Shown in pieces: positions 1-9,900 of a stretch of DNA of 14,184 nt. The stretch lies in the NCBI GenBank assembly GCA_027317105.1, contig DAHVFH010000192.1:1-14184 (forward strand), given 5' to 3'. Under the pieces are notes generated by a model. That model saw nothing but the letters and a program-made list of their open reading frames with translations. It made no database searches and was not told where the DNA came from. The stretch's first letter is position 1, and each line of letters begins with the position of its first letter. The stretch is from Cytophagales bacterium (GTDB taxonomy: Bacteria; Bacteroidota; Bacteroidia; Cytophagales; Cyclobacteriaceae). Both the position numbers and the translations under genes were made by a program.

Positions 1-1490
1 ATCCCCGCCACCAACGCCCGGCTCCACCCAAACGTGGCCCCTCCCGTGGCACTGGTGGGCGTATAACCAAAGGCCGTCCCGCTACAGATCGCGGCTGGGC
101 TTAAGGTGCTGCTCAATACTGGCGTGGGGTTTACCGTAATCACAACGTTTATTGAGGCACCAGGGCAACCTGCCGCGGTCGGGATAACAGTATAGGTTGC
201 CGTCCCGGCTGAGGCAGTAGTTGCCGTTAAAGTTTGTGCAATATTGGAACCAGTACCCGAGCCTGCACCGCTCACGTTACTCTGAACAACCGTCCAACTA
301 TACCCAACACCACCCACCCCATTTGACGTGCTTAACGCAATGCCTGATGGGCTGCCACTACAGATTGTCTGGGACGCGGGCGTAGCCACCACGTTGGGTA
401 GTTTATTGACGGTCAACAAGGCCGATCCGGTCGTTACCGGGGGGGAACAAGAAACACCGGACGATATTATTGCCTCATACCGATAACCATTTAGGGCAGT
501 GCCCGCACTTGTTAATGATAGTGTGTTAGTGGTAACCCCTGAATAGGGGGCGCCATTTGAAAGCGGTGAATAGGTGGAGCCCCCGTCCGTACTTACATAC
601 CACTGATATAATGGGCTAGTAGTTGTTCCCGCATCTACAATAAAGGTGGTGTTTGCATTCTCGCATATTGCACTGTTTGCCGGTGAGGCAATTATTTGCG
701 GTGGTGTATTTAATACTAAGGAAGCAACAGGGGTGCTCGTGACAGTGGGCGCACAGGTGCCACTAACAACAACATCGTAGTTGCCCGCATCCCCGGGAAC
801 GGTATTCAAGATACTATAAGTACTTGATGAAGCTCCGCCAATAGGTGTCCCGCCCTTGCGCCATTGATAGGTGAGAGCTGTGCCCGTGGCCACCACACTG
901 AACGTAACCCCGCTGCCCAAACATACAGTCTGGCTCACAGGCTGGGTGGTTATCGCGGGCGGGGAATTTACCGTCAAAGTTAGGCTCTGCGAAAATGCCT
1001 GTGTACAGTTGGGGGTGGAACTTGTGATGGTGAGCCCAGTGACTTGTAAAACCTGGCCGTTTTCGGCACCTGTCAATATTGGGGTGGTGAAGCTCGCTGC
1101 ACCCCCAGCTGAGGCAACCACCCCTGTAACTGCCGTTTGGGCAATACCATTGATTGTATAATTAACGGTAGCGGTACTGCTTGGAACTAATCCCGCCAAA
1201 TTAATTATTGCACCGGAACCGGCACAAACCGCAACGGATTGAGATGCACTGGTAAGGGTCGGTGCGGGGTTCACTGTAATGGTCGTATTGTTTGTGGCAG
1301 TAATCCCATTGCCATCCGTTGCTGTTACGGTATAGGTAGTTGTGGTATTTGGCGTGGCTGTAGGGTTTGCGATTGCTGCAGAGCTTAACCCTGCGGCAGG
1401 AAGCCATGAATATAAAAATGCCGGATCCCCGGTTCCTGAAGCTGTTAAGGAAACCGTGGTGCCTTTACAAACCGTTACCCCACCGCCAGC
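1..1490 (-). repeat. Tandem Ig/PKD-like domains with periodic cysteine pairs in the adhesin
   Basis: Six domains are joined by linkers of the type [LI]-T-V-N-x-x-P, each followed by a Cys-centred motif. First cysteines: C979 (TVCKGTT), C1060 (VCAGSG), C1161 (VCLGSG), C1247 (ICENAN), C1348 (ICSGSP) and C1440 (ICSGTA); spacing is 81 to 101 residues. Four domains have a second Cys near their end: C1133, C1217, C1319 and C1413. The C1161 and C1247 domains look Ig-like (YQWRKGG; YQWYVS). The last one (GYTPTSATGGATF, then WSRA) fits a PKD-like family common in Bacteroidota. Intradomain disulphides are inferred. Confidence 0.75.
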
Positions 1491-4403
1491 AATACTAACC
1501 GATGGGTTAAGTCCTGTTATCCCAGTGAATACAGAAGTTTGACCTGTATTGATCGTTGCAACGTTCGCATTCAGTGTGTTTCCACCAAGTGCCCCAAACT
1601 TAATCCAAGGATTTGTGGTCTGATTAAATAAACCCCGCAACTGACCCGCTGAAATACTAGTTTCGGTTCCGTTAATGCTTGCATTGGGGTATGTAGTGCT
1701 AACGTTAGCCACACAGCCGGTGATGGTTGTGTTTACATTCCAATAGCGGCTCAAGAAATTAGTTGCGCTTGAATTGTTGGGATGTTTTGCATTCGCTACG
1801 GAAACCCCCACATAGGCAGGGAGGCCACCACCTGCCGTCACATTTACGGTAATTGGTGAATACTCCGATATCCCCGTATTATCTCCGATTGGAAAAGTAA
1901 AAGCCCCAAGGGCCGAGTACGTTTTTCTGACCTCTCCTCCTCCACTGGCGATAATAAATTTTGTTGGGCTATTCCCAGTGATTGACCCTGCAGATCCAAA
2001 CGTAAAAATCGATGCACCCACATTCAGGTTTCCATTGCTCATGGTCAATACCCCATTTGTTGTAACGGCTCCACCCAACATCGCGTCCCCGGCTGATTGA
2101 TTAATGATCATGTCCTGATACAATCCCGAGCCAACTGTTTGAGCGGCACCATAGTATTCAACCGCTCCTGATGAAATAGCAAATCCATTCGATGCTCCCG
2201 CAAACCGGATCGTGCCACTATTAGTTATTGCCCCAATAACTGAAAGGGTGTAGGATGCCATATCAAAAACGGAGGAGTTCGTAAGCGTGCCTGCCACATT
2301 GAAAGGGCCTGTTGCATTCTTTTGCCCTGCTCCAGACATGGTAACGATATTGTAGTTTACCCCAGCCGCGCTCTGGGCTGTACTTCCGTTGAAATTTACC
2401 GTACCCCCATTGTGGTTGAATGTCCCGCTGTTAACAAAATTGCCGGCCAGGTTAAGGTTGGCAGTTGGCGCAGTAAGTACACCGGCATTAACAGAAAGTC
2501 CATTAAGCGTAACCGGGTTTGCACCGAACAGCAAGGAGCCCGCACCTGCCTTTGCTAAACTGAAGCTTGACGCTGAAATTGCCCCCCCAATCGTTAGTGT
2601 GCCTGCCGATACTGAAACCTGCCGATTGGCACTGAGCGAAACATTGCCCGTACCTAAATTCAAATTTTGAGTTCCCGTGAAAGTGAAGTCACCATTCCAA
2701 GCTAGCGGATAATTTAGCGTTGTAATAGCACCTGCTGAAGTATTATCAAAGGTGCCACCATTGATGGTAAACGTTCCACTTGACGCACCCAAAGCACTGG
2801 CGTTATTGATGTTCAAAACGCCAGCATTTAAAATAGTGCCTCCTGAGAAAGTGTTTGATCCTGCCAGTGTCCAAGTGCCACTTCCATTTTTTGTAACCGT
2901 GCCAGCACCCGTTCCAATGACACTAATGATACTGCCCCCGGATGTACCATCTAACGTAAGCCCAAAAGCACCTGTGATTGTTCCCGCATTGGTAATTGCT
3001 ATAGTCCCCGCATTGCTGGAAATAGTTGAGGAACTGCCAAGCGTTATTAGCCCACTGTAAGAAACGTTGGTGGCTGAACTGTTAGTAAGTGCCCCACCGG
3101 ATGCAATACCCGTTCCATTCAATGTCAAAGGCTCTGCTGCCCCCAGGGTAAATCCATTAAGATCAAGTGTAGCCAATGATGCTACCGAAGTCCCTGATCC
3201 TACTACGCCCAATGGCGTATTTGTGCCACCGCCTGCCGCCCCCAGCCGAAGCGTGCCCGCATTGATGGTGGTTGTGCCTGTATAGGAATTTGAATTGGAT
3301 GGCAGATAAGATCCTGATCCGGCCTTAATGATTCCAGCGGCTCCGCTGATAACCGATGAAATGGTCAGGTCAGGGTCTGCTGCCCCGTCATTCACATTAA
3401 AGGTACGGGTAGCCGCGCCCAACGCCAAAGGCGCACTAATGATGGCCGATGAAGCACTTGCATTTGTAGTGATGTCGCCAGCGAGGGTCAAGGTGCCTGT
3501 GCCAGTAATGGAAGTGCCCGTCATGGTCACCGAACCGGTGCTGGTCACATTATTTGCTGCCAATGAAAAAATCCCACTGCTCACCGTGAGCGCATTGGTT
3601 ATTGAAATATTAGCACCAAGGGTCACCGTATTTGTACCCACGCCACCGGTGTTGGCAATGGTGAGGCTGGCCACCGTAGCAGGCAATCCATTGCCTACGT
3701 TTTGGTTTCCGCTACCATTATATATATAATTTGCACTTATACTATACGTTCTTGTTCCTGTAACTTGAATATTACCCAAAAGCCCTGAGGAAGTAATTCC
3801 ATTGGCCGAACCTATTCTAAGTGTGGCCGATGAGCTTTGTATAAAGTTGTTAGCATTTGTTCCATCATCTTTGATAATACCTAAAGTTTCAAGTGCGAGG
3901 TCACCGTCATTTGTAAAAGTGCCGCCTGACGCGCCAGCATTCAAAGTAAAAGTTCCTGCAATGGTGCCCGAACCGGTCGTGGACAGGGTAAAGGAATTGA
4001 ACATCGTTGCCACCCCATTGCCTACCTGAAATGTTTTACCAGAGGCAATCGATAAACTACCCGTAACTGTTATCGTTTCTGAGCCAGTGGCCGAGGAAAG
4101 TATACTATTTCCATTTACAGTAAGACTGTTAAAACTTATAGTAGGAACGTTGATAATTGGAGAAATTACATCATAGGGGATCGTTACATTTGAACCAGTT
4201 GCCACTGGTTGTGTACCTGTGTCCCAGTTTCCACCTGTTGTCCAATCAAAATCGCCTATTGCCCCAGTCCACGTCTGTGCCTGAAGGTCAGCACATAGGC
4301 CAACCACCAAAAAAAAGGGAAGGAGTATCTTAAGCAATGAAAAGCGAGCGGCAACCTTGCCCGGGAAGGACGAAGTAGTGTTTGCGGTAGATATCTCAGC
4401 CAT
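1..4403 (-). CDS. Giant secreted adhesin-like protein with PATR, Ig-like and PKD-like modules (partial, C-terminus outside window)
   Basis: The frame is open without a stop from the ATG at 4401-4403 to the left edge (1467 codons); I checked it line by line. Residues 1-43 look like a signal peptide: a long polar n-region, a core around LLKILLPFFLVVGL, then a cut near LQAQ. A module starting TWTG with DW and NW motifs follows (about 44-85). Residues 90-650 are Gly/Thr/Ser-rich beta-helix-like sequence with three autotransporter-associated (PATR) repeats. Residues 650-960 resemble Bacteroidota surface modules, including GAFTFPIGD near 835. From about 965 to the edge there are six Cys-containing Ig/PKD-like domains. 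Known: such proteins are usually exported by type IX secretion and anchored outside the cell. Inference: surface adhesin. The C-terminal sorting domain that would prove T9SS export is off-window. GC is visibly higher at the left end than in neighbouring genes. No catalytic domain was seen. Confidence 0.9.
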   Translation of the reverse strand, partial: MAEISTANTTSSFPGKVAARFSLLKILLPFFLVVGLCADLQAQTWTGAIGDFDWTTGGNWDTGTQPVATGSNVTIPYDVISPIINVPTISFNSLTVNGNSILSSATGSETITVTGSLSIASGKTFQVGNGVATMFNSFTLSTTGSGTIAGTFTLNAGASGGTFTNDGDLALETLGIIKDDGTNANNFIQSSSATLRIGSANGITSSGLLGNIQVTGTRTYSISANYIYNGSGNQNVGNGLPATVASLTIANTGGVGTNTVTLGANISITNALTVSSGIFSLAANNVTSTGSVTMTGTSITGTGTLTLAGDITTNASASSAIISAPLALGAATRTFNVNDGAADPDLTISSVISGAAGIIKAGSGSYLPSNSNSYTGTTTINAGTLRLGAAGGGTNTPLGVVGSGTSVASLATLDLNGFTLGAAEPLTLNGTGIASGGALTNSSATNVSYSGLITLGSSSTISSNAGTIAITNAGTITGAFGLTLDGTSGGSIISVIGTGAGTVTKNGSGTWTLAGSNTFSGGTILNAGVLNINNASALGASSGTFTINGGTFDNTSAGAITTLNYPLAWNGDFTFTGTQNLNLGTGNVSLSANRQVSVSAGTLTIGGAISASSFSLAKAGAGSLLFGANPVTLNGLSVNAGVLTAPTANLNLAGNFVNSGTFNHNGGTVNFNGSTAQSAAGVNYNIVTMSGAGQKNATGPFNVAGTLTNSSVFDMASYTLSVIGAITNSGTIRFAGASNGFAISSGAVEYYGAAQTVGSGLYQDMIINQSAGDAMLGGAVTTNGVLTMSNGNLNVGASIFTFGSAGSITGNSPTKFIIASGGGEVRKTYSALGAFTFPIGDNTGISEYSPITVNVTAGGGLPAYVGVSVANAKHPNNSSATNFLSRYWNVNTTITGCVANVSTTYPNASINGTETSISAGQLRGLFNQTTNPWIKFGALGGNTLNANVATINTGQTSVFTGITGLNPSVSIAGGGVTVCKGTTVSLTASGTGDPAFLYSWLPAAGLSSAAIANPTATPNTTTTYTVTATDGNGITATNNTTITVNPAPTLTSASQSVAVCAGSGAIINLAGLVPSSTATVNYTINGIAQTAVTGVVASAGGAASFTTPILTGAENGQVLQVTGLTITSSTPNCTQAFSQSLTLTVNSPPAITTQPVSQTVCLGSGVTFSVVATGTALTYQWRKGGTPIGGASSSTYSILNTVPGDAGNYDVVVSGTCAPTVTSTPVASLVLNTPPQIIASPANSAICENANTTFIVDAGTTTSPLYQWYVSTDGGSTYSPLSNGAPYSGVTTNTLSLTSAGTALNGYRYEAIISSGVSCSPPVTTGSALLTVNKLPNVVATPASQTICSGSPSGIALSTSNGVGGVGYSWTVVQSNVSGAGSGTGSNIAQTLTATTASAGTATYTVIPTAAGCPGASINVVITVNPTPVLSSTLSPAAICSGTAFGYTPTSATGGATFGWSRALVAG
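2460..3335 (-). repeat. Three PATR-type (autotransporter-associated beta-strand) repeats inside the adhesin
   Basis: Read on the minus strand, three copies share the pattern K-x-G-x-G-[ST], then L, then [ST]-[YF]-[ST]-G-[GT]-T, then NAG-x-L. Copy 1 is at residues 357-387 (3243-3335) with KAGSGSYL and TINAGTLRL. Copy 2 is at residues 501-531 (2811-2903) with KNGSGTWTL, SNTFSGGT and NAGVLNI. Copy 3, at about residues 612-645, is more diverged, with KAGAGSLLF and NAGVLTAP. The pattern matches the PATR family (PF12951) from memory; no profile search was run. Such repeats usually form rungs of a passenger-type beta helix. Confidence 0.65.
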
Positions 4404-4485
4404 AGGTTGCAGGGTTTTTCTCTACGCAGAATGGATGGGAAAGAGAATAGGCAAACGGCTTAGGCATAAGTGCGGTAAAATCTAT

Positions 4486-4493
4486 CAAATCTA
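4486..4493 (-). promoter_or_regulatory. Candidate Bacteroidota -7 element upstream of the adhesin gene
   Basis: The minus strand reads TAGATTTG here, an exact match to the TAnnTTTG -7 consensus. It would start transcription near 4480 and leave a leader of roughly 75 bases before the ATG at 4403. No TTG -33 element sits 17-23 bases upstream, so only half of the promoter is supported. It lies in the 139-base gap after the lipoprotein gene, which otherwise shows no convincing terminator hairpin. Confidence 0.4.
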
Positions 4494-4542
4494 AATATTT
4501 ATTTCGTCTCTAAAGTAACCTGTTAAAATGTCATTGTAATCC

Positions 4543-5793
4543 TCAATCGCTCAATTGCCCATTGGCATTCAATTTCATCAGCACAATTTTTTTTTGCTCT
4601 GGCGGATTTCCTAATTGCATCGTTCCCAGAACCATAATATGCCCATCAGGCAATTCGGCCACGGCTGCGGCTGTATCTTCGCCACTACCACCAAATTGGA
4701 CCGGATTGCCCCATTGCGGGACTAATGCATTATCTACCTTCATTAGAAGGATATCACTTTTTGAGGATGATGTTTTATAGGTGTTCACCAATATAAAATT
4801 ATAGGAGGTAGAGGAGAAGGCTGTGGCATAAGGACTTCCTTGCCCAAGATTCGTCAAAAGAATTTTATCCTGAAAAACCCCCGTAGGTTGAAAATTGAAA
4901 GCAGTATCAGTGCTGCTAGTGATAGAGGCCTTTAAGTTGCCGTCTGTTCCAGAGTTCGAGATACCAACAAGCAAGTATCCACCCACCTTTACTTTGATGG
5001 CATCGGTAAGTATTTTATCATCGGCTCCTCCTGCACTCAAGAAAGAGGGGTCGTCTGAATTGCCTACCCCCGATCCGTTGTAAGGGATTGGATACGTCCA
5101 AAATCGTTTATTGATGGTGCCGCTCAAACCTGAATAATTAGCGTTTGTGTATCCGAACATATAAAATGTGTTTGGATTTTGCTGGATGGTCTTTACACCC
5201 ACAGCAATTGTTCCAATAGAATTCGTGTTTCCCCAACCTGTAGTCACGGTTGTTGCATAGTCTGTCAATGTGCTGCTTACCCTCAAATGCATTTCAGTAG
5301 ATTGCACACTCGTATCACCCTGATAACCCTCAATAATAAATCCCCCATCACTCAATGCAGTCAAAGAATTTGCAAAGGAACTTGGCCCTGCTGACAAGGC
5401 CACACTATCCACGACATCGAGACCCAACGTATACCTACTTAGTAACACATCCTTAGCCATGGATTGGCGATTCGCCACAATAACCAAATTTCCCCCTGCG
5501 ATCTCAAAATCCTTCGCATCCATAGAAAGCGCTCCATATGTTATCTGCTTTATTACATTACCCAAAGCATCCACGTGTGCAATATATACTTTGGTATTGG
5601 ATGAACTTGTCTGGGTGGAGTTCCCCAAAATATAAAATGTACCATCACTGTTGACGATAAGATCCCTCGCTGTTTGGTTGCCTTCATCGCCAAAATATTT
5701 TAGAAAATAGCTCTGCGTTGGGTTCTTAATGTTCTGCGCAGTATCGCAAGCGAAAAGCATTGTTAAAAAAAGAAAGAAAAAACTCCGGATCAT
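4543..5793 (-). CDS. Beta-propeller-like lipoprotein
   Basis: A 416-residue protein starting MIRSFFFLFLTMLFAC, a lipoprotein signal with its lipobox ending at C16 (LFAC) and Asp at +2. The rest contains recurring beta-propeller-type motifs: YFGDEGN..ARDL..SDGTFYILG near residues 33-57, and FGGSGED..AAVAELPDGHIMVLG near 367-390, each followed by a V-x-x-x-K/H-[VL]-[DN] strand. The clearest repeats are at the two ends, as expected if N- and C-terminal strands close one propeller. Similar repeats occur in SBBP or delta-60-type families; the exact family is not settled. No catalytic residues are recognised. The ATG overlaps the stop of the upstream barrel gene by 4 bases (ATGA), so translation is probably coupled. 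The role is unknown; an envelope-anchored binding or scaffold protein is inferred. Confidence 0.87.
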   Translation of the reverse strand: MIRSFFFLFLTMLFACDTAQNIKNPTQSYFLKYFGDEGNQTARDLIVNSDGTFYILGNSTQTSSSNTKVYIAHVDALGNVIKQITYGALSMDAKDFEIAGGNLVIVANRQSMAKDVLLSRYTLGLDVVDSVALSAGPSSFANSLTALSDGGFIIEGYQGDTSVQSTEMHLRVSSTLTDYATTVTTGWGNTNSIGTIAVGVKTIQQNPNTFYMFGYTNANYSGLSGTINKRFWTYPIPYNGSGVGNSDDPSFLSAGGADDKILTDAIKVKVGGYLLVGISNSGTDGNLKASITSSTDTAFNFQPTGVFQDKILLTNLGQGSPYATAFSSTSYNFILVNTYKTSSSKSDILLMKVDNALVPQWGNPVQFGGSGEDTAAAVAELPDGHIMVLGTMQLGNPPEQKKIVLMKLNANGQLSD

Positions 5794-6929
5794 TTTTTGG
5801 TTCTTTTAAATCTTAGTTTTTCGAGCAACCCGGAAATAACCTTTTTCTTTTTCCGAGGATTGTAAAGCGGCCTGACATAGCCAAAGGAAATCGAGAGGTT
5901 GTCTAACCTGAAAAAATTAGAACTATAACCATACTGTGCCAGCAGCGGATCAAATTGTCCGTTGGATGTAGTGTAGCTATTTTTCGCCAAATTGGTCATC
6001 CCTGCCATGTAGCGCAAATCCACATAAATAAAGTCCTTACCCCATTTGTATTTTACGCCACCGCCAAATACCAATGAACGATTTAGGAAATTTCTTTTAT
6101 AATTAATAGGATTGACTGGACCTTGGTAAGGTTGGGGATGCCCAAGATTTTCAGGATTTGCTCCTGAAGCAGCCATGTAGTCGACTTGGTGAGTCCCACT
6201 CAATGTCAAATTAGTATTCACTAATAAATTCATAGCAAGCCCTGCATACCCAAAGGGCCGAATCTTGCCAGAGTCAACCTGGTATTTTAAGTATAGTGGA
6301 ATATCAAACCAGCTTTCTTTTTCTGTTATTGATAATTCGTAACGATAGTTCTGTTGATCAAGGACGTTTTTGAAAGATTTTGCCGAATACAAAATCCCTG
6401 AACATAAACTCCAATTGCTGCTAAGGTTCAAATCGATGCCAACGCCAATCTGATAACCCAGCTTAAATACTTTTTTTGAGGATATGGAATTGGGTACGCT
6501 TCCCGTGTTGATGTTATAAATATCCCTTGGCAGGGATGTATTCATGCCCCCCATTAAATGGGGTGTGAAAATTGGTGTGGAAGTAAATTTTTTACTTAAA
6601 TAATAAACATCAATAGGATCGCGCGTTGGATTGGCGATATACTCCGGATCGGCTTTCAACAATTGAAGGTAACTGTTCTCTGCTGAAGCAGGATCATCTA
6701 AAATGAGATAGGCTTGGGTAAGCAATAAATAGGCTCGAACCTTTTGTTCCTGAGAAAACCCATTCTTTAAACACTCACCAAGAATACTTGGAAGCCCAAC
6801 AAATCGCCCGGCATCAAACTCTGCCGCAGCTAAATTCAAGGTTTCTTCACAATTTTCCTTTTGAGCCCAGAGTTGACCATTGAAAATTAGACTTGCCCCA
6901 ACGATGAATAACAGCACACTCCTGCCCAT
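5790..6929 (-). CDS. Outer-membrane beta-barrel protein with helical (TPR-like) N-terminal domain
   Basis: I place the start at the ATG 6927-6929, giving 379 residues and a compact signal peptide, MGRSVLLFIVGASLIF, cut near LWAQ. This ATG shares one base with the upstream stop (TGATG). An ATG ten codons earlier (6957-6959) is possible but would overlap that gene by 31 bases. Numbering from the earlier ATG, residues 34-112 look like one or two TPR-type helical hairpins (AYLLLTQAYLIL, then ASAENSYLQLLKADP). Residues 130-362 are alternating amphipathic strands ending ISFGYVRPLY, resembling the PorT/OMP_b-brl_2 porin-like families. A basic tail (NPRKKKK to RFKRTKK) follows the last strand, which is unusual because barrels normally end there. 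The domain call is from pattern, not a search. Function unknown; it sits between the NTPase and lipoprotein genes of a coupled operon. Confidence 0.9.
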   Translation of the reverse strand: MGRSVLLFIVGASLIFNGQLWAQKENCEETLNLAAAEFDAGRFVGLPSILGECLKNGFSQEQKVRAYLLLTQAYLILDDPASAENSYLQLLKADPEYIANPTRDPIDVYYLSKKFTSTPIFTPHLMGGMNTSLPRDIYNINTGSVPNSISSKKVFKLGYQIGVGIDLNLSSNWSLCSGILYSAKSFKNVLDQQNYRYELSITEKESWFDIPLYLKYQVDSGKIRPFGYAGLAMNLLVNTNLTLSGTHQVDYMAASGANPENLGHPQPYQGPVNPINYKRNFLNRSLVFGGGVKYKWGKDFIYVDLRYMAGMTNLAKNSYTTSNGQFDPLLAQYGYSSNFFRLDNLSISFGYVRPLYNPRKKKKVISGLLEKLRFKRTKK

Positions 6930-9900
6930 CAGAAATCTTTTATAAGTAAACTTTTGCAAGTAGATTCATACGGCACGTTGTTGCCAACATAGAGCCTCCA
7001 TTCTTCCGGTGTCATGTTTCTGCTAAGTTTAGGGCAAATTTTTTCGGCCAACATTTTGGGGTCGGTAGGCCAAATTCGTATTTCTCCATTGTTGCAAGAA
7101 GCTAACAGATAATCGGATCCTTTTGCGAAGGCAATGCTCCACACATACCCGTTGTTATTGTCCATCACGATTGGTAAATCCTCTTCATGATCAACCACCC
7201 ACATCTGCACTTTGCGGTCCAAGCCTGCACTGGCAAGCAAAAGTCCATCAGGGCTAAATTCCAAATCTGAAATACCTGCTTTATGGCCACCCAGCTCTTT
7301 CATCACATTTTTGGCATTCACATCGAGTAATTTTACTGTACCCTTTTTATCATTCACCCACTCCACACCATAAGCCACAATGGGCCTGGAGGGATGAAAA
7401 GCAACCGAAAGGATCCGGTTAGGGCCTTCATCAATAAGTACATTATATGAATAATTTTCCAGGTCAACCAGAATCAATTTACCGGAAGGTGACCCTGCCA
7501 CCAGCGATCTACCATTCGGGTTGATGTCGATGGATTTCACATCAAAGGGTAAAGACAAAATCATTTTGCTTTTTCCCGTTGCGGTGTTGGTCAATCGAAG
7601 TGTGCGATCATTGGAAGCAGAAATAAACCCTGAATTGTCGGGCAAAAATTTAATATCCGTTATCAACCCTTGGTGTCCTTCAGCAATTGTCCTTTTTGCA
7701 TTCTCTAAATCGAAAATTTCAAGGTAACTCGAATCGCTCCCATTGACCAAATATCTTTCATCCGTACTCAACGCGAGAACACGATTGGGAAAATTCTTTT
7801 CATCAATTAATTTATCTGCTTTCTGGGTAATGTAATCTCCAGTAAAGATCCGCCCATCATTGCCTGTAGTATAAAAGCTAGTGGAGGTTTGCGAAACGGC
7901 AAGGGCAAACATTTTATTCCTGTAATTTCCAGGTATTTTTATCGCATTGTAGTTGGTGCTGTATAATTTAGTTAAGGCATAATATAAACCACGGAAAACA
8001 TAAGGATCATATTTTCTACCACCATACTTGGTGTGGAACAAAAAACCTTGCATGGCTGTGTTTCCAGCTAACTCCTTGTCATCAATGCCTTCTGATTTAG
8101 CTTCCAATGATTGAGCAATCGAACGCATCAACCGTGCATTGGACTCGTTATAAAGTATTTTTGTCTTTTCGAATAATACTTCGGCCTTTTGACGTTGAAA
8201 CCGCGCACTGTCTCGTTGCACCTTTGCTTCTTTCAAATTTATTTCCGCTACAGATCGTAGACTGTCTGCTTTCTTGAATTGGACTTTTAATTCTTGTGAT
8301 TGTGACAAAAGTAAGTCTCGCTGCTTTTCAATTTCAGTTTGTTTTTTTGCAATCTCTTTGTACTGATTTTCTACAAGAGATCGTTGTCGGTTTGCTTCAA
8401 GGCTTGCCTTCTCTGCCACTTCCCGCTGGGCATTTGCTGCAAGAAAGTTTTTATCAGCCTCGATCGTTTGGATAAGTCCAAAAAAGAAAAAGGCAATCGC
8501 CACCAGAAGAAAAACAGCCAGAATGATGTTGGTTACCCTTGCCCTGCGCAACATTCTGCGCTGCAGCATTTCTTGATTTTTTAACTCGGCCTCGTAGGTG
8601 ATTCTACTCGTGTCAAGGAACACAATCGCCCGCTCGAAGGCAACGTCATACCGTTGTGCCCAAGCGCGTGTAGGGCGTTGCTTTTTTTGCCAATTAAGTG
8701 CCAATTGCAAATCGGGTGGTCGCCACAAACTGGTACGCCCGATTTGGTACATCGCAGCTGCATCCGACACATGCTTGTACATCAACGCTGACTCCGACTC
8801 CTCATCTACCCATGCCGAAAGCCTTGTCCAGATGCGCATCAAACTCTCATGAGAAAGTTCTATAACACTATCTGCATTAAGTTGAACATGAACGCCTGGC
8901 ATAAGAAATGACCGACCTGGCTTTCTGAAGTTTTCTATAACGTCAATAACCTCGTTTTCTTGTGCATCGGCCAGTTCCGCTACTATACCAACTTTGGTTG
9001 GCCTTCGCATGCCCTGATTATCTTGGCTTTTTTCAGTAAGCGCCTTAAACAGAATCTCAGCAATTTCTTTTTGCCGGGTGGTTAATTCTTCAAATATTTC
9101 GTTGGCATGCAAAGAAAGCGCCTGCGCGATTTTTCCAATGGAATTGTAATGTCTTAAATCAAGGGGTTCTCCCTGATCGTGATTGGCAACCCAGTAGTCC
9201 CAGGTCCGCATCATGGCATGTTGAAGGATGGGCAACTGATCCTGATTGTCGCCTAGGTCATTCAGCAGCCGTTTGAGTAACCGGGATGAAATTTTACCTC
9301 CGCTAACGGTTACCGGCCCTTCAATTGCCAAGCGTTTTTGTTCGCGCGTCATTTGGGGCACGAGATAATTGCTGGCATTGATCATTTCGCTCAGCCCATG
9401 AAAGTCTGAGCTATCCCCGATGAAGTCCGCCCGCATACTCAGCGCGATGTAAACCGGTACCTTTTTTTGGTTAACCGCATTAAGTATCAAGTTCACATAA
9501 GCAGTGGATTCATTGACGGCTTCTTCGGATCCCCCATGCGAAAACCGAAAGAGCTCTTCGAACTGATCGATCAAGAAAAAAACATTTTCGTTTTCGTCTT
9601 TCTGCATGTACTTCGCAATCTCCACCAGGCCATCAGGGCCACTTCGCAAAACAGAATTGATAATGGCGCGATGAATATGTCTGTCAGCATCTTCTATCCG
9701 CATGGATTCAACGAGTACGTTAAGAATAGATTCGGTAAGGTTGCTAATTGGTGAACTCCCGGGACGAGAAGTGGCAATGCTCCAAAAAGGCCCCTTTTCG
9801 GTCATGAAACCACCATATAAAATGGGCATCAAACCGCAGATCATCAAACTTGATTTCCCGCTACCTGAGTACCCCAATACTGCTACCGACCGATTTTTAG

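Noticed and set aside
871..4029. Several open plus-strand frames of 60-130 codons opposite the adhesin
   Set aside because: They are shadows of the Gly/Thr/Ala/Val-rich minus-strand gene, whose single frame is open for 1467 codons and carries recognisable modules; the plus frames are Pro/Val/Ala-rich antisense products.
1..4403. CRISPR array or minisatellite within the repetitive left third
   Set aside because: The repetition is at protein level, with diverged copies 80-150 residues apart; no regularly spaced identical DNA repeats were seen.
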